Source of the DNA: Maricaulis sp039978735
GTDB taxonomy: Bacteria; Pseudomonadota; Alphaproteobacteria; Caulobacterales; Maricaulaceae
Length of the DNA stretch: 64,000 bases
NCBI RefSeq assembly: GCF_039978735.1
Contig: NZ_JBDWAS010000045.1
Coordinates: 1 to 64,000 of the forward strand
Direction: 5' to 3'
Under the pieces are notes generated by a model, which was not told where the DNA came from, did not search any database, and was given only the letters and a program-made list of their open reading frames with translations. The translations under genes and the position numbers were made by a program. This document shows, in pieces, positions 27,735 to 36,989 of this stretch. Within the stretch, counting starts at the first letter, position 1; each line of letters begins with the position of its first letter.

Positions 27735-29057
27735 CTAGCCCAGAGCGGGCGGGGCCTCCACCTCTTTGCGCGGCCAGCGGATCGAGACCACCGCGCCGCC
27801 CTGGGGCCCGGCATTGTCGAAACGCACCACACCACCGGAGTTTTCAATCATCGTCTTGGCTATGAAAACCCCCAGTCCCAGCCCGCCCTGACCGGGCGTT
27901 CCCGAGCGGGTCGTGGTGTAGGGCTCGCCGATCCGGGAGAGGATTTCCGGTGAGAAGCCGGCCCCGTCGTCGATCACGCGGATATAGACATTGCCCGGAT
28001 CCCAGCGCCCCTCGACGGTGACGCGCGTATCGGCGAAATCGACGGCATTCTCGATGAAATTGCCTATACCGTAGAGGATTTCCGGCATGCGACGCAGCAC
28101 CGGTGGTTCGGATCCCTGCCCCTCCGCCAGCTGCACCTCGACCATCGGCCCCAGACCGCGCAACGGCGCGCTCGCCTCCTCCAGCGCCGCCAGGAATTCG
28201 AGACGGTCGTGACGGATATCGCTGACCGAGCGCTCCTGGCTGAGCCGCTTGAGAATGTCGCGGCAGCGGCGGGCCTGGGCCACCATCAGCTCGGCATCCT
28301 CGCGGAGAAGTTCATTGTCCTTGAGATCGCGCAGCATTTCCTTGGCGGTCAGCTGGATCGTGGCCAGCGGCGTGCCCAGCTCGTGGGCGGCCGCCGCAGC
28401 CAGCGCGCCCAGAGCCGACAAGCGCTGCTCCCGCGAGAGCACGCTCTGCGTGGCGGCCAGCGCCGTGGCCATGCGCTTGCCTTCCTGGCTGACGCGCCAG
28501 GAATAGATGGCCGTGAAGGCTATCGAGATGAAAATGGCGGACCACAAACCCAGCACATAGACGCCGGGCAGATGGATCTGCTCGCCGGCGAACCAGGGTA
28601 GCGGCAGGCTCCACAACCACATGGCGCCGGTACCGATCATCGCCAGGGCGCCCACGCCGATCGACCAGCGCGGCGGCAGTGCGGCGACCGAAATCATCAC
28701 CGGCGCGACCAGCATGATCACAAACGGGTTCCATAACCCGCCGGTCAGCATCAGCAGCACGCACAGCTGCACCACATCGTAGCCAAGCTGGGCAAAGGCC
28801 TCCCAGTCGCGGGCAAAGCGCTGCGGCGGCACCGACAGGGTCAGCCAGGTATTGATCCAGGCGCTGGCCAGGATCACCCCGAGGCAGAAGCCGATCGGCA
28901 GTTCGAAACCGATCACGAAGTGAACGAGGAGAACCGTGAGGGTCTGGCCGGCAACAGCCAGCCAGCGCAGCATCACCAGCGTGCGCAGGCGCAAGCGTCC
29001 GAAAACCGGAGTCAGCTGGGCGTCACCGCCGTAAGGATCCCAATCCGTATCGACCAT
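27735..29057 (-). CDS. regB: RegB/ActS/PrrB redox-sensing histidine kinase
   Basis: 440 residues. Six membrane helices in residues 25-190 include the quinone-sensing GGLWNPF at 106-112. The phospho-acceptor is H225 in AAHELGTPLATI and the redox cysteine is C265 in ARRCRDIL, the same positions as in Rhodobacter capsulatus RegB. The ATPase domain has FIENAVDFA, DDGAGFSP and GQGGLGLGVFIAKT. It autophosphorylates and passes phosphate to RegA when the quinone pool or thiol state is reduced. It is divergent from the SCO gene (146 bases between starts). Confidence 0.96.
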   Translation of the reverse strand: MVDTDWDPYGGDAQLTPVFGRLRLRTLVMLRWLAVAGQTLTVLLVHFVIGFELPIGFCLGVILASAWINTWLTLSVPPQRFARDWEAFAQLGYDVVQLCVLLMLTGGLWNPFVIMLVAPVMISVAALPPRWSIGVGALAMIGTGAMWLWSLPLPWFAGEQIHLPGVYVLGLWSAIFISIAFTAIYSWRVSQEGKRMATALAATQSVLSREQRLSALGALAAAAAHELGTPLATIQLTAKEMLRDLKDNELLREDAELMVAQARRCRDILKRLSQERSVSDIRHDRLEFLAALEEASAPLRGLGPMVEVQLAEGQGSEPPVLRRMPEILYGIGNFIENAVDFADTRVTVEGRWDPGNVYIRVIDDGAGFSPEILSRIGEPYTTTRSGTPGQGGLGLGVFIAKTMIENSGGVVRFDNAGPQGGAVVSIRWPRKEVEAPPALG

Positions 29058-29203
29058 TCAGACCTCTCCAGCAGCGGGCTGGCATGGACAGACGCGGCAA
29101 GCGCGCTTACCTTCGCATCTGCAACATTCCCTTCCGGCGAGGCTTATCATGCTTCGTCCGAGTCCGGATAGACACCGACACCGGACCCACAGATGGAGCG
29201 TCC

Positions 29204-29830
29204 ATGCCGCGTCCCGTGATCTGGCTGCTGATTGCCGCCCCGGCCACGCTTATGATTGTGTTCTTCATTCTGGTCCTCACCCGGCCGGGCGCCGAAGCGC
29301 CGCGCCAGGCGGGTGTGCGCATCAGCGGCGAGGCGAATATCGGCGGGCCCTTCACCCTGGTCGACCAGACCGGTGCCACGGTGACCGAGGCGGATTTCCG
29401 CGGCAAGGCGATGCTGATCTATTTCGGCTACACCTACTGCCCCGATATCTGCCCGTTCTCGCTGCAGGTCATGGCCGCGGCGCTCGACCAGATGGAACCC
29501 GAAGAGCGCGAGCGGATCCAGCCGGTGCTGATCACCGTCGATCCGGAGCGCGACACGGTCGAACAGCTCGCCCAGTACGTCACGTCGCCGGCCTTTCCCG
29601 ACGGGCTGATCGGCCTGACCGGAACAGAGGACCAGATCGCCGAGGTCACCTCGGCCTACCGGGTCGTCTACCGGCGCGCCGGTGAGGGCGACGATTATCT
29701 TATGGACCACTCGTCCATCGTTTACCTGATGAATTCCGATGGGGAATTCGTCGATGTGTTCACCCATGGCACCGACCCCGCCGCAATGGCGTCGCGGCTG
29801 CAAGACTTCCTTGAGGAAGAGGGCGCATAG
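29204..29830 (+). CDS. senC: SCO1/SenC family copper-binding protein
   Basis: 208 residues. An N-terminal anchor (residues 5-26) is followed by a periplasmic thioredoxin-like domain with the copper ligands C79 and C83 (YCPDICP) and H169 (MDHSS). SCO proteins deliver copper to the CuA site of cytochrome oxidase. In Rhodobacter the gene (senC/prrC) adjoins regB and regA and affects their signalling. Here it is divergent from regB. The start at 29204 (MPRPVIWLLI) is preferred over upstream openings because it gives a clean anchor. Confidence 0.94.
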   Translation: MPRPVIWLLIAAPATLMIVFFILVLTRPGAEAPRQAGVRISGEANIGGPFTLVDQTGATVTEADFRGKAMLIYFGYTYCPDICPFSLQVMAAALDQMEPEERERIQPVLITVDPERDTVEQLAQYVTSPAFPDGLIGLTGTEDQIAEVTSAYRVVYRRAGEGDDYLMDHSSIVYLMNSDGEFVDVFTHGTDPAAMASRLQDFLEEEGA

Positions 29831-29875
29831 TCCCCGGTCCTGAGGGGGCCGCAACAACGCGCCTGAGGAGACGCC

Positions 29876-31141
29876 ATGCTGTACTCCATGTATGAATTCA
29901 ACCGCATCGCCATGACGCCCTGGCGTGCCGCTGCCAATGCCACGCGCCGCACCCTGCGCGCGCCGTGGAATCCGGTCGGCGAGACGATGGCCGGGCGCAC
30001 GATCGCGGCCGCTGCGGAATTGTTCGAAAGCGTCACGCGGCGCTATGCCAAGCCGGAATGGATGATCGACAGCACGCAGATCAACGAGCGCTGTGTCGGC
30101 GTATCCGAGGAGATCGTCTGGTCGAAGCCCTGGTGCGACCTTTTGCATTTCGAGCGCGACCATGATGCGCTTCTTGCCGCACGCGGGACTGACACTCCTG
30201 ATCCCAAAGTGCTCTTTATCGCACCCATGTCGGGCCACTACGCGACCCTTCTGCGTGGCACTGTGGAAGCATTCCTGCCCGATCACGAGGTTTACATCAC
30301 CGACTGGGCGGATGCCCGAACGGTACCGGTGATCGACGGCCGCTTCGATCTCGACGATTTCGTCGCCTATGTCCGCGAAATGATCACGCTGCTGGGTCCC
30401 GATGTGCACGTGGTTGCGGTCTGTCAGCCCGGCCCGCCGACGCTCGGTGCGATTTCGCTGATGGCCCAGGACAATGATCCGGCCCGCCCGGCTTCGATGA
30501 CATTCATGGGCTCACCGATCGACACCCGTCTGTCGCCGACCGTGCCGAACAAGCTGGCCGAGGAGAAACCCTTCGACTGGTTCTCCGGCAATCTGATCCA
30601 CACGGTTCCCGCGCCCAATCCCGGCGCCTTCCGGCGTGTCTATCCCGGCTTCCTGCAGCTGGCCGGCTTCATGAACATGAATCTCGACCGCCATGTCGAT
30701 GCGCACTGGAACTTCTTCACCCATCTCGTCGAAGGAGATGGCGACAGCGCCGAGAAGCACCGCACCTTCTATGACGAGTATCTGGCGGTGATGGACCTGT
30801 CCGAGGAGTTCTACCTGCAGACGATCAGCGACGTGTTCCAGGAGCACAAGCTGGCGCGAGGCGAGCAGGCGCATCACGGCCGCCCGGTCGATCCGTCGAA
30901 GATTGTCGATGTCGCCCTGCTTACGGTCGAAGGCGAGAATGACGACATTTCCGGCATCGGCCAGACCCAGGCGGCGCATACGCTGTGCAGCGGTCTGGAA
31001 GAAAGCCTGCGCATGGACTGGATCCAGCCGGATGTCGGCCATTACGGCGTTTTCAACGGCCGCCGCTTCCGCGACCATATCGCGCCGAAGATGAAGGCCT
31101 TCATGCGCGAACAGGGGGCTGCCGCGCTCGCCCGCCGCTGA
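29876..31141 (+). CDS. phaZ: intracellular polyhydroxybutyrate depolymerase
   Basis: 421 residues. It mobilises native PHB granules in the cytoplasm. The nucleophile is C183 in VVAVCQPGPPTL, the same position as in the Ralstonia PhaZ1 enzyme, where Cys replaces the lipase Ser. The remaining alpha/beta hydrolase core includes MSGHYATLLRGTVE, ITDWADAR, TVEGENDDISG with the likely Asp, and VGHYGVFNGRRFR with the likely His. The start follows GAGGAGACGCC, 45 bases after the SCO gene, so the two may share a messenger. No phasin or synthase gene is nearby. Confidence 0.94.
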   Translation: MLYSMYEFNRIAMTPWRAAANATRRTLRAPWNPVGETMAGRTIAAAAELFESVTRRYAKPEWMIDSTQINERCVGVSEEIVWSKPWCDLLHFERDHDALLAARGTDTPDPKVLFIAPMSGHYATLLRGTVEAFLPDHEVYITDWADARTVPVIDGRFDLDDFVAYVREMITLLGPDVHVVAVCQPGPPTLGAISLMAQDNDPARPASMTFMGSPIDTRLSPTVPNKLAEEKPFDWFSGNLIHTVPAPNPGAFRRVYPGFLQLAGFMNMNLDRHVDAHWNFFTHLVEGDGDSAEKHRTFYDEYLAVMDLSEEFYLQTISDVFQEHKLARGEQAHHGRPVDPSKIVDVALLTVEGENDDISGIGQTQAAHTLCSGLEESLRMDWIQPDVGHYGVFNGRRFRDHIAPKMKAFMREQGAAALARR

Positions 31142-31346
31142 CCCGGTCCCACGCCTGACCAGAACCCGCTGCAGACTCTGCCGGAAGCGGATCGCTCCCG
31201 GCTCTGGAGCGTTGTGACCGTCGGCCGTCATTCATCGCGTTTTTTGTCACTCACCGTTCTTTCACAACGGTTGGTCTTTCCTCAATAGCTCCCACCCTTG
31301 CGAGCCCATTACCCTTTTTCTTTTGGTAGGTTAATGGGAGGGGGCT

Positions 31347-34300
31347 TTGTACACACCCATTGAAAAAGGGCGCTTGCTGCGCTCGACAATCCTGGCCGGG
31401 CTGGCGGTTGCCAGCCTGTCCGGCGCACCCGTCTTCGCTCAGGATGCGGAACAGATTCCCGAGCAGGCCGAAGACGATGCCGAACCGGAGACGAGCGATC
31501 GTATCGTCGTCACCGGGTCGCGTATCCGCCGCGACGGCTTCAACAGCGAAATCCCGCTCGACGTGTTCACGGCGGACGATGCGGCGCTCGAGGGCAATGT
31601 CGACATCGCCGACTTCCTGCAGTCCGCGACCGTCGCGGCCGGTTCGGCCCAGGTGACCTCGGCGACATCGTCCCAATTCGTCCAGAATGGCGGCACCGGG
31701 GTGGAAACCCTGTCCCTGCGGGGTCTCGGAGCCAACCGGACGCTGGTCCTCCTGAACGGCCGCCGTGCCGGTCCGGCCGGCGTGCGCGGCGGCGTATCCG
31801 CCTTCGACCTAAACGTCATCCCGCTCGCTGCCATCGAGCGCGTCGAAGTTCTCAAGGACGGCGCCTCCTCGATCTATGGCTCTGATGCCGTGGCGGGCGT
31901 GGTGAACATCATCACCCGCCAGGAAGAAGGCGGGACGATCGACGGCTTCATCTCGGTGCCCGGGGATGGCGCCGCGGAACAATACCGTCTGAGCGCTTCC
32001 TATGGCTGGGAATTCGACCGGGGCGGCTTCCGCGTCACGCTGGACGCCTTCCAGCAGCGCGAACTGGCCCAGGGCGATCGCGACTATTTCAGCTGTGGCG
32101 AGCCCTATGTCTTCAACGATGACGGCTCACGCGCCGACCTGATCGACCCGCGCACGGGCAGCTATTCGTGTGAGGATCTCTATTGGGGCCATGTCTGGGT
32201 CTACGACTATGCGCCCTTCTTCGGCGACGGCACGACCAACCTGCCGCTGCAGCGCCCGCGTCTGATCCAGTATGATTATGACGGCTCGCTGGCGGCCAAC
32301 GGGCTGACCCCGATCGGGACCAGCCACGCCAACCCGTTCTGGTTCACCGCACCGACCGATGACTGGTTCCTGGTCGATCCGCGCGTGCCGGAGCAACGCG
32401 CCCTGGTCAACTACGACCACCCCTTCCAGGACGACTCGTCCATGGTGCCGGAGACCGAGCGCTACACGATCTTCGCCGACGGCCATTTCGATGTCACCGA
32501 CTCGATCGAGCTCTATGGCGAAGCGCTGCTCAACCGGCGTGAGACCTATGTGAACTCCTACCGCCAGTACTGGATCTACATGTATAATGGCGAGGATTTG
32601 TGGGGCGCCTATCCGGATCCGTTCGCGGCCGGCTGGGGCGGCATGAACGAACTCTCGCCGACCCCGATCACGGACCACAATGACAGCTCGGTCAGCATCG
32701 ACTACCAGCGCTTCGTCGCCGGTCTGCGGGGCGACACGCTGTTCGGCCTCGACACCTGGAGCTGGGACATGGCCTTCCAGGTCTCACGCTCGGAAGGCGA
32801 GTACTGGGACCAGCGCATCTATGCCGATGCGATCTATGACCAGTATTACCGCTCCGGCTCGTGCGTCGGCACACTCACCTCGATCCGCGGTGCGCCGTGT
32901 ATCGATGTCGACTGGCTCGACCCGGAATTGCTGCGCGGCAATGTGCCCGACGATGTCGCCGAATATGCCTTCGGCGAGGAAACCGGCCGCACGGTGTACG
33001 ATCAGCGCTCCTTCGAGGCGGTTGCCAGCGGCGAGGTGTTCGACCTGCCGGCGGGCGCCGTGGCGATGGCGCTTGGCGTCCACTACCGCGAGGACGAGAT
33101 CAACGACACGCCGGGCGAGCTGACCCTGTCCGGCAATGTGTGGAACTCGTCGGTTGCCGGCATCACCGCGGGCTCGGACACGACCGAGGCCATTTTCGGC
33201 GAGCTCAGCGTGCCGCTGCTGGCGGATTCGCGCTTTGCGGACTCGCTGGAGCTGACCGTCTCGGGCCGCTACACGGATGTGGAAAGCTATGGTTCCGGCG
33301 AGACCTACAAGGTCGGTCTGAACTGGGCGATCAATGACGTGGTGCGCCTGCGGGCCACCCACGGCACGTCCTTCCGGACACCGGCCCTGTTCGAGCTCTA
33401 CCTGTCGAACCAGACTGGCTTCCTGGCCCAGCGTACGATCGATCCGTGTATCGACTATGCGGCCAATCTGGCCGCCAATGTGATCAGCCAGCGGGTGGCG
33501 GACAATTGCGCCGCCGACGGTCTGCCGGACGATATGAGCGGATCCGGCGCTGCGGCCACCATCGTTACCGGTGGCGGGTTCGGCGTTCTCGATGCGGAAA
33601 CATCCGAAGCGACCAATATCGGTATCGTCCTGACCCCGCAGACCATCAATTTCCGCCTGTCGATCGACTATTACGAGATCGAGGTCAATGACGAGGTCTC
33701 GCGCCTCGGCGCGCCGGGCATTGTCGGCGGGTGCTACAACTCGGAAGACTTTGCCAACGAGCCGTTGTGCGATCTGTTCACCCGGAACTCGGCCACCGAT
33801 CCCGGCCCGTTCCTCGTCAACACCGTTCGCGACAGCTTCATCAACGTCAACAGCCAGATAAACCGGGGCGTCGACATCAATGCCGACTATCTCCACCAGT
33901 TCGACTTCGGCGATCTGTCGGTGAATCTGAGCGCGGCCTACCAGCTGGAAGACAAGACCGACCTGCTGGGCGGTGTCGTGGCCGACTTCAACGGTGAGGG
34001 CGGCGATCCCAAACTGGTCGGCGATCTCAGCTTCACCTTCGTGCGCAATGACTGGACCGCCTATTGGGGCATGCGCTACGTGGGCCCGACCTCGAACCGG
34101 GAATCCTACGGCAATGCCGCGCAGACCTATGTCGGCCAGCCGGTGAACTACAAGCTGTGGACCGAGACGACGATCTATCACAACGTCTCGCTTCAGCGGA
34201 CATTCGGCGACTGGTCGGCCCGGGTCGGCGTGTCGAACGTGTTCGATGAGCACCCGCCGTCCGTGACCGGCATTTCCGGCGAATACAACACGGTCGGCCG

Positions 34301-34370
34301 CTCCGCCTTCTACAGCCAGTATGACTGGTTCGGACGGCGCTTCTTCGCCAACATCGTGCGCACCTTCTAG
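31347..34370 (+). CDS. TonB-dependent outer membrane receptor
   Basis: 1007 residues. Signal peptide (RSTILAGLAVASLSGAPVFA), then a short acidic stretch and the plug domain beginning RIVVTGSRIRRDGFN, with LSLRGLGANRTLVLLNGRR and IERVEVLKDGASSIYGSDA. A 22-strand barrel follows and ends in the outer membrane Phe (NIVRTF). This is the plain TonB receptor type (IPR TonB plug and barrel) with many Asp and aromatic residues. Several Cys pairs in extracellular loops (FSCGEPY, YSCEDLY) are unusual and may form disulfides. The ligand is unknown. The start is a TTG at 31347 after the strong SD GGGAGGGGG. Next to a sulfotransferase. Confidence 0.95.
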   Translation: MYTPIEKGRLLRSTILAGLAVASLSGAPVFAQDAEQIPEQAEDDAEPETSDRIVVTGSRIRRDGFNSEIPLDVFTADDAALEGNVDIADFLQSATVAAGSAQVTSATSSQFVQNGGTGVETLSLRGLGANRTLVLLNGRRAGPAGVRGGVSAFDLNVIPLAAIERVEVLKDGASSIYGSDAVAGVVNIITRQEEGGTIDGFISVPGDGAAEQYRLSASYGWEFDRGGFRVTLDAFQQRELAQGDRDYFSCGEPYVFNDDGSRADLIDPRTGSYSCEDLYWGHVWVYDYAPFFGDGTTNLPLQRPRLIQYDYDGSLAANGLTPIGTSHANPFWFTAPTDDWFLVDPRVPEQRALVNYDHPFQDDSSMVPETERYTIFADGHFDVTDSIELYGEALLNRRETYVNSYRQYWIYMYNGEDLWGAYPDPFAAGWGGMNELSPTPITDHNDSSVSIDYQRFVAGLRGDTLFGLDTWSWDMAFQVSRSEGEYWDQRIYADAIYDQYYRSGSCVGTLTSIRGAPCIDVDWLDPELLRGNVPDDVAEYAFGEETGRTVYDQRSFEAVASGEVFDLPAGAVAMALGVHYREDEINDTPGELTLSGNVWNSSVAGITAGSDTTEAIFGELSVPLLADSRFADSLELTVSGRYTDVESYGSGETYKVGLNWAINDVVRLRATHGTSFRTPALFELYLSNQTGFLAQRTIDPCIDYAANLAANVISQRVADNCAADGLPDDMSGSGAAATIVTGGGFGVLDAETSEATNIGIVLTPQTINFRLSIDYYEIEVNDEVSRLGAPGIVGGCYNSEDFANEPLCDLFTRNSATDPGPFLVNTVRDSFINVNSQINRGVDINADYLHQFDFGDLSVNLSAAYQLEDKTDLLGGVVADFNGEGGDPKLVGDLSFTFVRNDWTAYWGMRYVGPTSNRESYGNAAQTYVGQPVNYKLWTETTIYHNVSLQRTFGDWSARVGVSNVFDEHPPSVTGISGEYNTVGRSAFYSQYDWFGRRFFANIVRTF

Positions 34371-34452
34371 GCCGCACGCCTGATCGAGACTATCGGGGCG
34401 GCGGCCATGGCGGCTGCCGCCCCTTTTGCATCCGATGCGACAGGAGGGATAC

Positions 34453-35253
34453 ATGCCGCTGATCCGAATGCACGCCGACAATCTGGACGCCCGCAATACC
34501 GAGTTTGCCCAGCAACCGCTCGAGCGCCCCGTCTTCCTGAATTCCGTGCCCAAGTCCGGAACCCATCTCCTGCGCAATGTCATGCGCATGTTCGTGCCGG
34601 TCGAGCAGCACTACCCCGCTGCCTTCATCCAGCACCCGATCCTGGCCCAGCACCGCAAGGCGTTCGATGCGGAGATGCCCAAACTGAGCTGGGGGCACCT
34701 GCTGTTCTCGGACCTGTCGGCAATCGCGCTGAAGGGCGTGCGCCACATCCTGCTGGTCCGGGACCCCTATGACTGGGTGATCGCCCGGGCGCGCTTCTTC
34801 CTGTCCGACACCTTCCAGGCCAATCTGGAGCACCTCAAGAAGGATGCGGTCAGCGTCGAGGATATGCTGAACATGATGATTTTCGGCATTCCGGGCAAAG
34901 CGCCGACCCTGTCGGAGATCTACACGCACAATGCCGTCTCCTGGCTGGGCACGGGGATCCACCTGGTGCGCTATGAGGAGTTGGCGGCGCATTGCAGCGA
35001 GCCCGATACGCTGGAGGCCCATGCCTATTTCGCCCGGCTGGCGGACGCAGCCGGCATCGGCGCCCTGCCTGAAGACTGGCGCGACCGGGTCCGTGTCGGC
35101 GCCGATCGCGGGCAGAGCGGTACGGCGCGCGAGAATCTGGCGGGCCGCTCCCTGAGTTTCCCGGCCACGCTGCCTGACACCCAGAAGCGCCTGGTCGACT
35201 ACGCCGCACCGGGACTTCGGACTCTGCTGGGCTACGGCACTGGCCCCGTCTGA
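34453..35253 (+). CDS. sulfotransferase-domain protein
   Basis: 266 residues, cytoplasmic. The 5'-phosphosulfate loop is FLNSVPKSGTHLLRN (PKSGTH at 33-38), and the 3'-phosphate motif is RDPYDWVIARARF near 105-117. Both bind PAPS in sulfotransferases. The acceptor is unknown. The start at 34453 follows CAGGAGGGAT. It lies 82 bases after the TonB receptor on the same strand and both end at the same terminator region, so they may form a unit. In related bacteria receptor genes are often followed by enzymes acting on the same ligand; that is inference. Confidence 0.87.
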   Translation: MPLIRMHADNLDARNTEFAQQPLERPVFLNSVPKSGTHLLRNVMRMFVPVEQHYPAAFIQHPILAQHRKAFDAEMPKLSWGHLLFSDLSAIALKGVRHILLVRDPYDWVIARARFFLSDTFQANLEHLKKDAVSVEDMLNMMIFGIPGKAPTLSEIYTHNAVSWLGTGIHLVRYEELAAHCSEPDTLEAHAYFARLADAAGIGALPEDWRDRVRVGADRGQSGTARENLAGRSLSFPATLPDTQKRLVDYAAPGLRTLLGYGTGPV

Positions 35254-35261
35254 AATGCAAA

Positions 35262-35287
35262 AAGGGCGCCCGCTTCCGGGCGCCCTT
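35262..35287 (-). terminator. bidirectional terminator between sulfotransferase and secreted-protein genes
   Basis: Perfect 11-bp stem AAGGGCGCCCG / CGGGCGCCCTT with a CTTC loop. On the minus strand it is followed by TTTTTGCATT, a good T tract, so it ends the minus-strand gene; on the plus strand it follows the sulfotransferase stop by 9 bases and may stop that too. Confidence 0.85.
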
Positions 35288-35310
35288 CCAGCTGTTGCCG
35301 CCGGTCGCCG

Positions 35311-36885
35311 CTATTGCGGCGCCTCGGCGCTGAACGTGATCCCCAGCGCATTATAATCGAACGTGTCGTCCTCGACCTGCTCGGCAATCGTGCCGATGCT
35401 GACCGGTTCCGGCGGCGTCACATCAATGGTCAGGCTGCCGCCATTATTGATGAACTGGGTAAGCGCACCGGACAGTTGAGAAAGCAGCGGACGCGGGATT
35501 TCCGGCGGCGCGGACATCATGCCCATGCCGACCATGGCCGCAGCCTGCATCCGCAACTCGTCGGTCGTGATGCCCTGGGCCGCGGCGCCGGCTTCCAGCG
35601 CCCGCTCAAGCAGGGACTGATCGACGATGCGAAGGGACATGTTGTACAGGATGATCGGTGCCATCATCTCGAAAACGGCTTCGGCGTCTTCGGACGGCGC
35701 TTCCTTGGCGCCCTCGCCGAAACGTTCGGCCATTTCCGGCAGGGCGGCATAGTATTCGTCATACCCGCCGAAATCCTGCTCCATTTCCAGGCGGACGCCG
35801 TCACGCAGTTCCAGATAATTATCGCCGATGGTCTGCATCCGGCCCGTGCTCTCGTCATAGACGGCGCTGGAGGCCATGCTCAGCTCGAGGCTTTCATAGC
35901 CCAGCATGCCGATTGCGGTGGCGACCTGGGCGCCGGCTTCCTGCGCCGCATCCGGCACGATGCGGGCGGAGTCGAGCGCGAAATCCCATGTATAGCGGGA
36001 TCCGGCCTTGTTGATCGTGCCGACCAGATTGTCGAGTGCAAAGCCGACGCCCTCCGCCGAGCCTTCAAGCCCGCGCATGGCGAAACGGTCGAACAGGTCC
36101 AGCTGCGGCGAGAAGGCGGTGCGATAATATGCGCTCATCACCTCGTCCTCGCCGGCACCGCTCGCGATGGCTTCCATGAGTTCGGAATAGGCGCTGGACT
36201 GGAAACCGGTCACGGACAGCTCGCCCAGGCGGAAGCTCACGGGTGCGCCTTCGGACACGGCATCGACGGAGACATTCATCAGCGCCATCCGGCCGAGCTC
36301 GACATCGCCGAAGTCCTGCAGGATGAATTGTTCAACGGAGACGTCGAACGGGCCTTCGCCGTCATCGCCCTGCGCGCCGAAGCCTTCAAAGCCCAGGGAC
36401 TCGAAGCGATAGGCCGACCAGTCGGGGTCGAAATCGTCCTGGCCCGACAGCATGCGCGCCAGATCGGCTGCCATCACCGCATTGGGACCGTCGACAGCAA
36501 TCCGGGCTATCTCGACCCGGCCGCCATCGGCATCGATCATCGACAGCCCTTCGACCGCGAAAGCATCGAACACCACATCGTCGTCGGCATTGATGCGCGG
36601 CGCTTCGAAGATCATCCGCGCGATGTTCATTTCCTCGGGGCCGTCAACATCGATGTCTTCATTGTCGATGTCGAGATTGCGGACCACGACGTCGGACAGG
36701 ATGTAGCGGCCGCGCGACCAGGACGCGTCGGCATAGCTGAAGTCTTCACTGGCGCTGCCGATGAGGCCCATGCGCGTCAGCGCGGCCTCCGCATCGGCAC
36801 GGCTCTGGGCCAGAGCGCTGCCAGCCGGCAATGCGGTCACGACCAGGCCGGACAGGGCGAGCGCGGGCAGGATATCAAGTCTCAT
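35311..36885 (-). CDS. secreted protein of unknown function
   Basis: 524 residues. A clear signal peptide (MRLDILPALALSGLVVTALP, Ala-rich, cleavage near SALAQ) and no other membrane helix, so it is periplasmic or surface-located. The mature protein is acidic and rich in Asp, Glu, Gly and Met, with repeated short beta segments such as FDAFAVEGLSMID, YRFESLGFEGFG and FRLGELSVTGF; these resemble a repeating beta-helix-like or AsmA-like pattern, but I do not recognise a family. It lies 104 bases after the PBP gene on the same strand. No SD stronger than AGAGGGGACCC is needed, so the start at 36885 is well supported. Confidence 0.7.
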   Translation of the reverse strand: MRLDILPALALSGLVVTALPAGSALAQSRADAEAALTRMGLIGSASEDFSYADASWSRGRYILSDVVVRNLDIDNEDIDVDGPEEMNIARMIFEAPRINADDDVVFDAFAVEGLSMIDADGGRVEIARIAVDGPNAVMAADLARMLSGQDDFDPDWSAYRFESLGFEGFGAQGDDGEGPFDVSVEQFILQDFGDVELGRMALMNVSVDAVSEGAPVSFRLGELSVTGFQSSAYSELMEAIASGAGEDEVMSAYYRTAFSPQLDLFDRFAMRGLEGSAEGVGFALDNLVGTINKAGSRYTWDFALDSARIVPDAAQEAGAQVATAIGMLGYESLELSMASSAVYDESTGRMQTIGDNYLELRDGVRLEMEQDFGGYDEYYAALPEMAERFGEGAKEAPSEDAEAVFEMMAPIILYNMSLRIVDQSLLERALEAGAAAQGITTDELRMQAAAMVGMGMMSAPPEIPRPLLSQLSGALTQFINNGGSLTIDVTPPEPVSIGTIAEQVEDDTFDYNALGITFSAEAPQ

Positions 36886-36989
36886 GGGTCCCCTCTTTCG
36901 ATGACAGGAGTTCGTACCGGTCCCTCGGCACGCAACCTAGCATCCCGCTGGCGCGGCGTCCTGCAGAACAGGTGTCATTGCGCGGGGGA

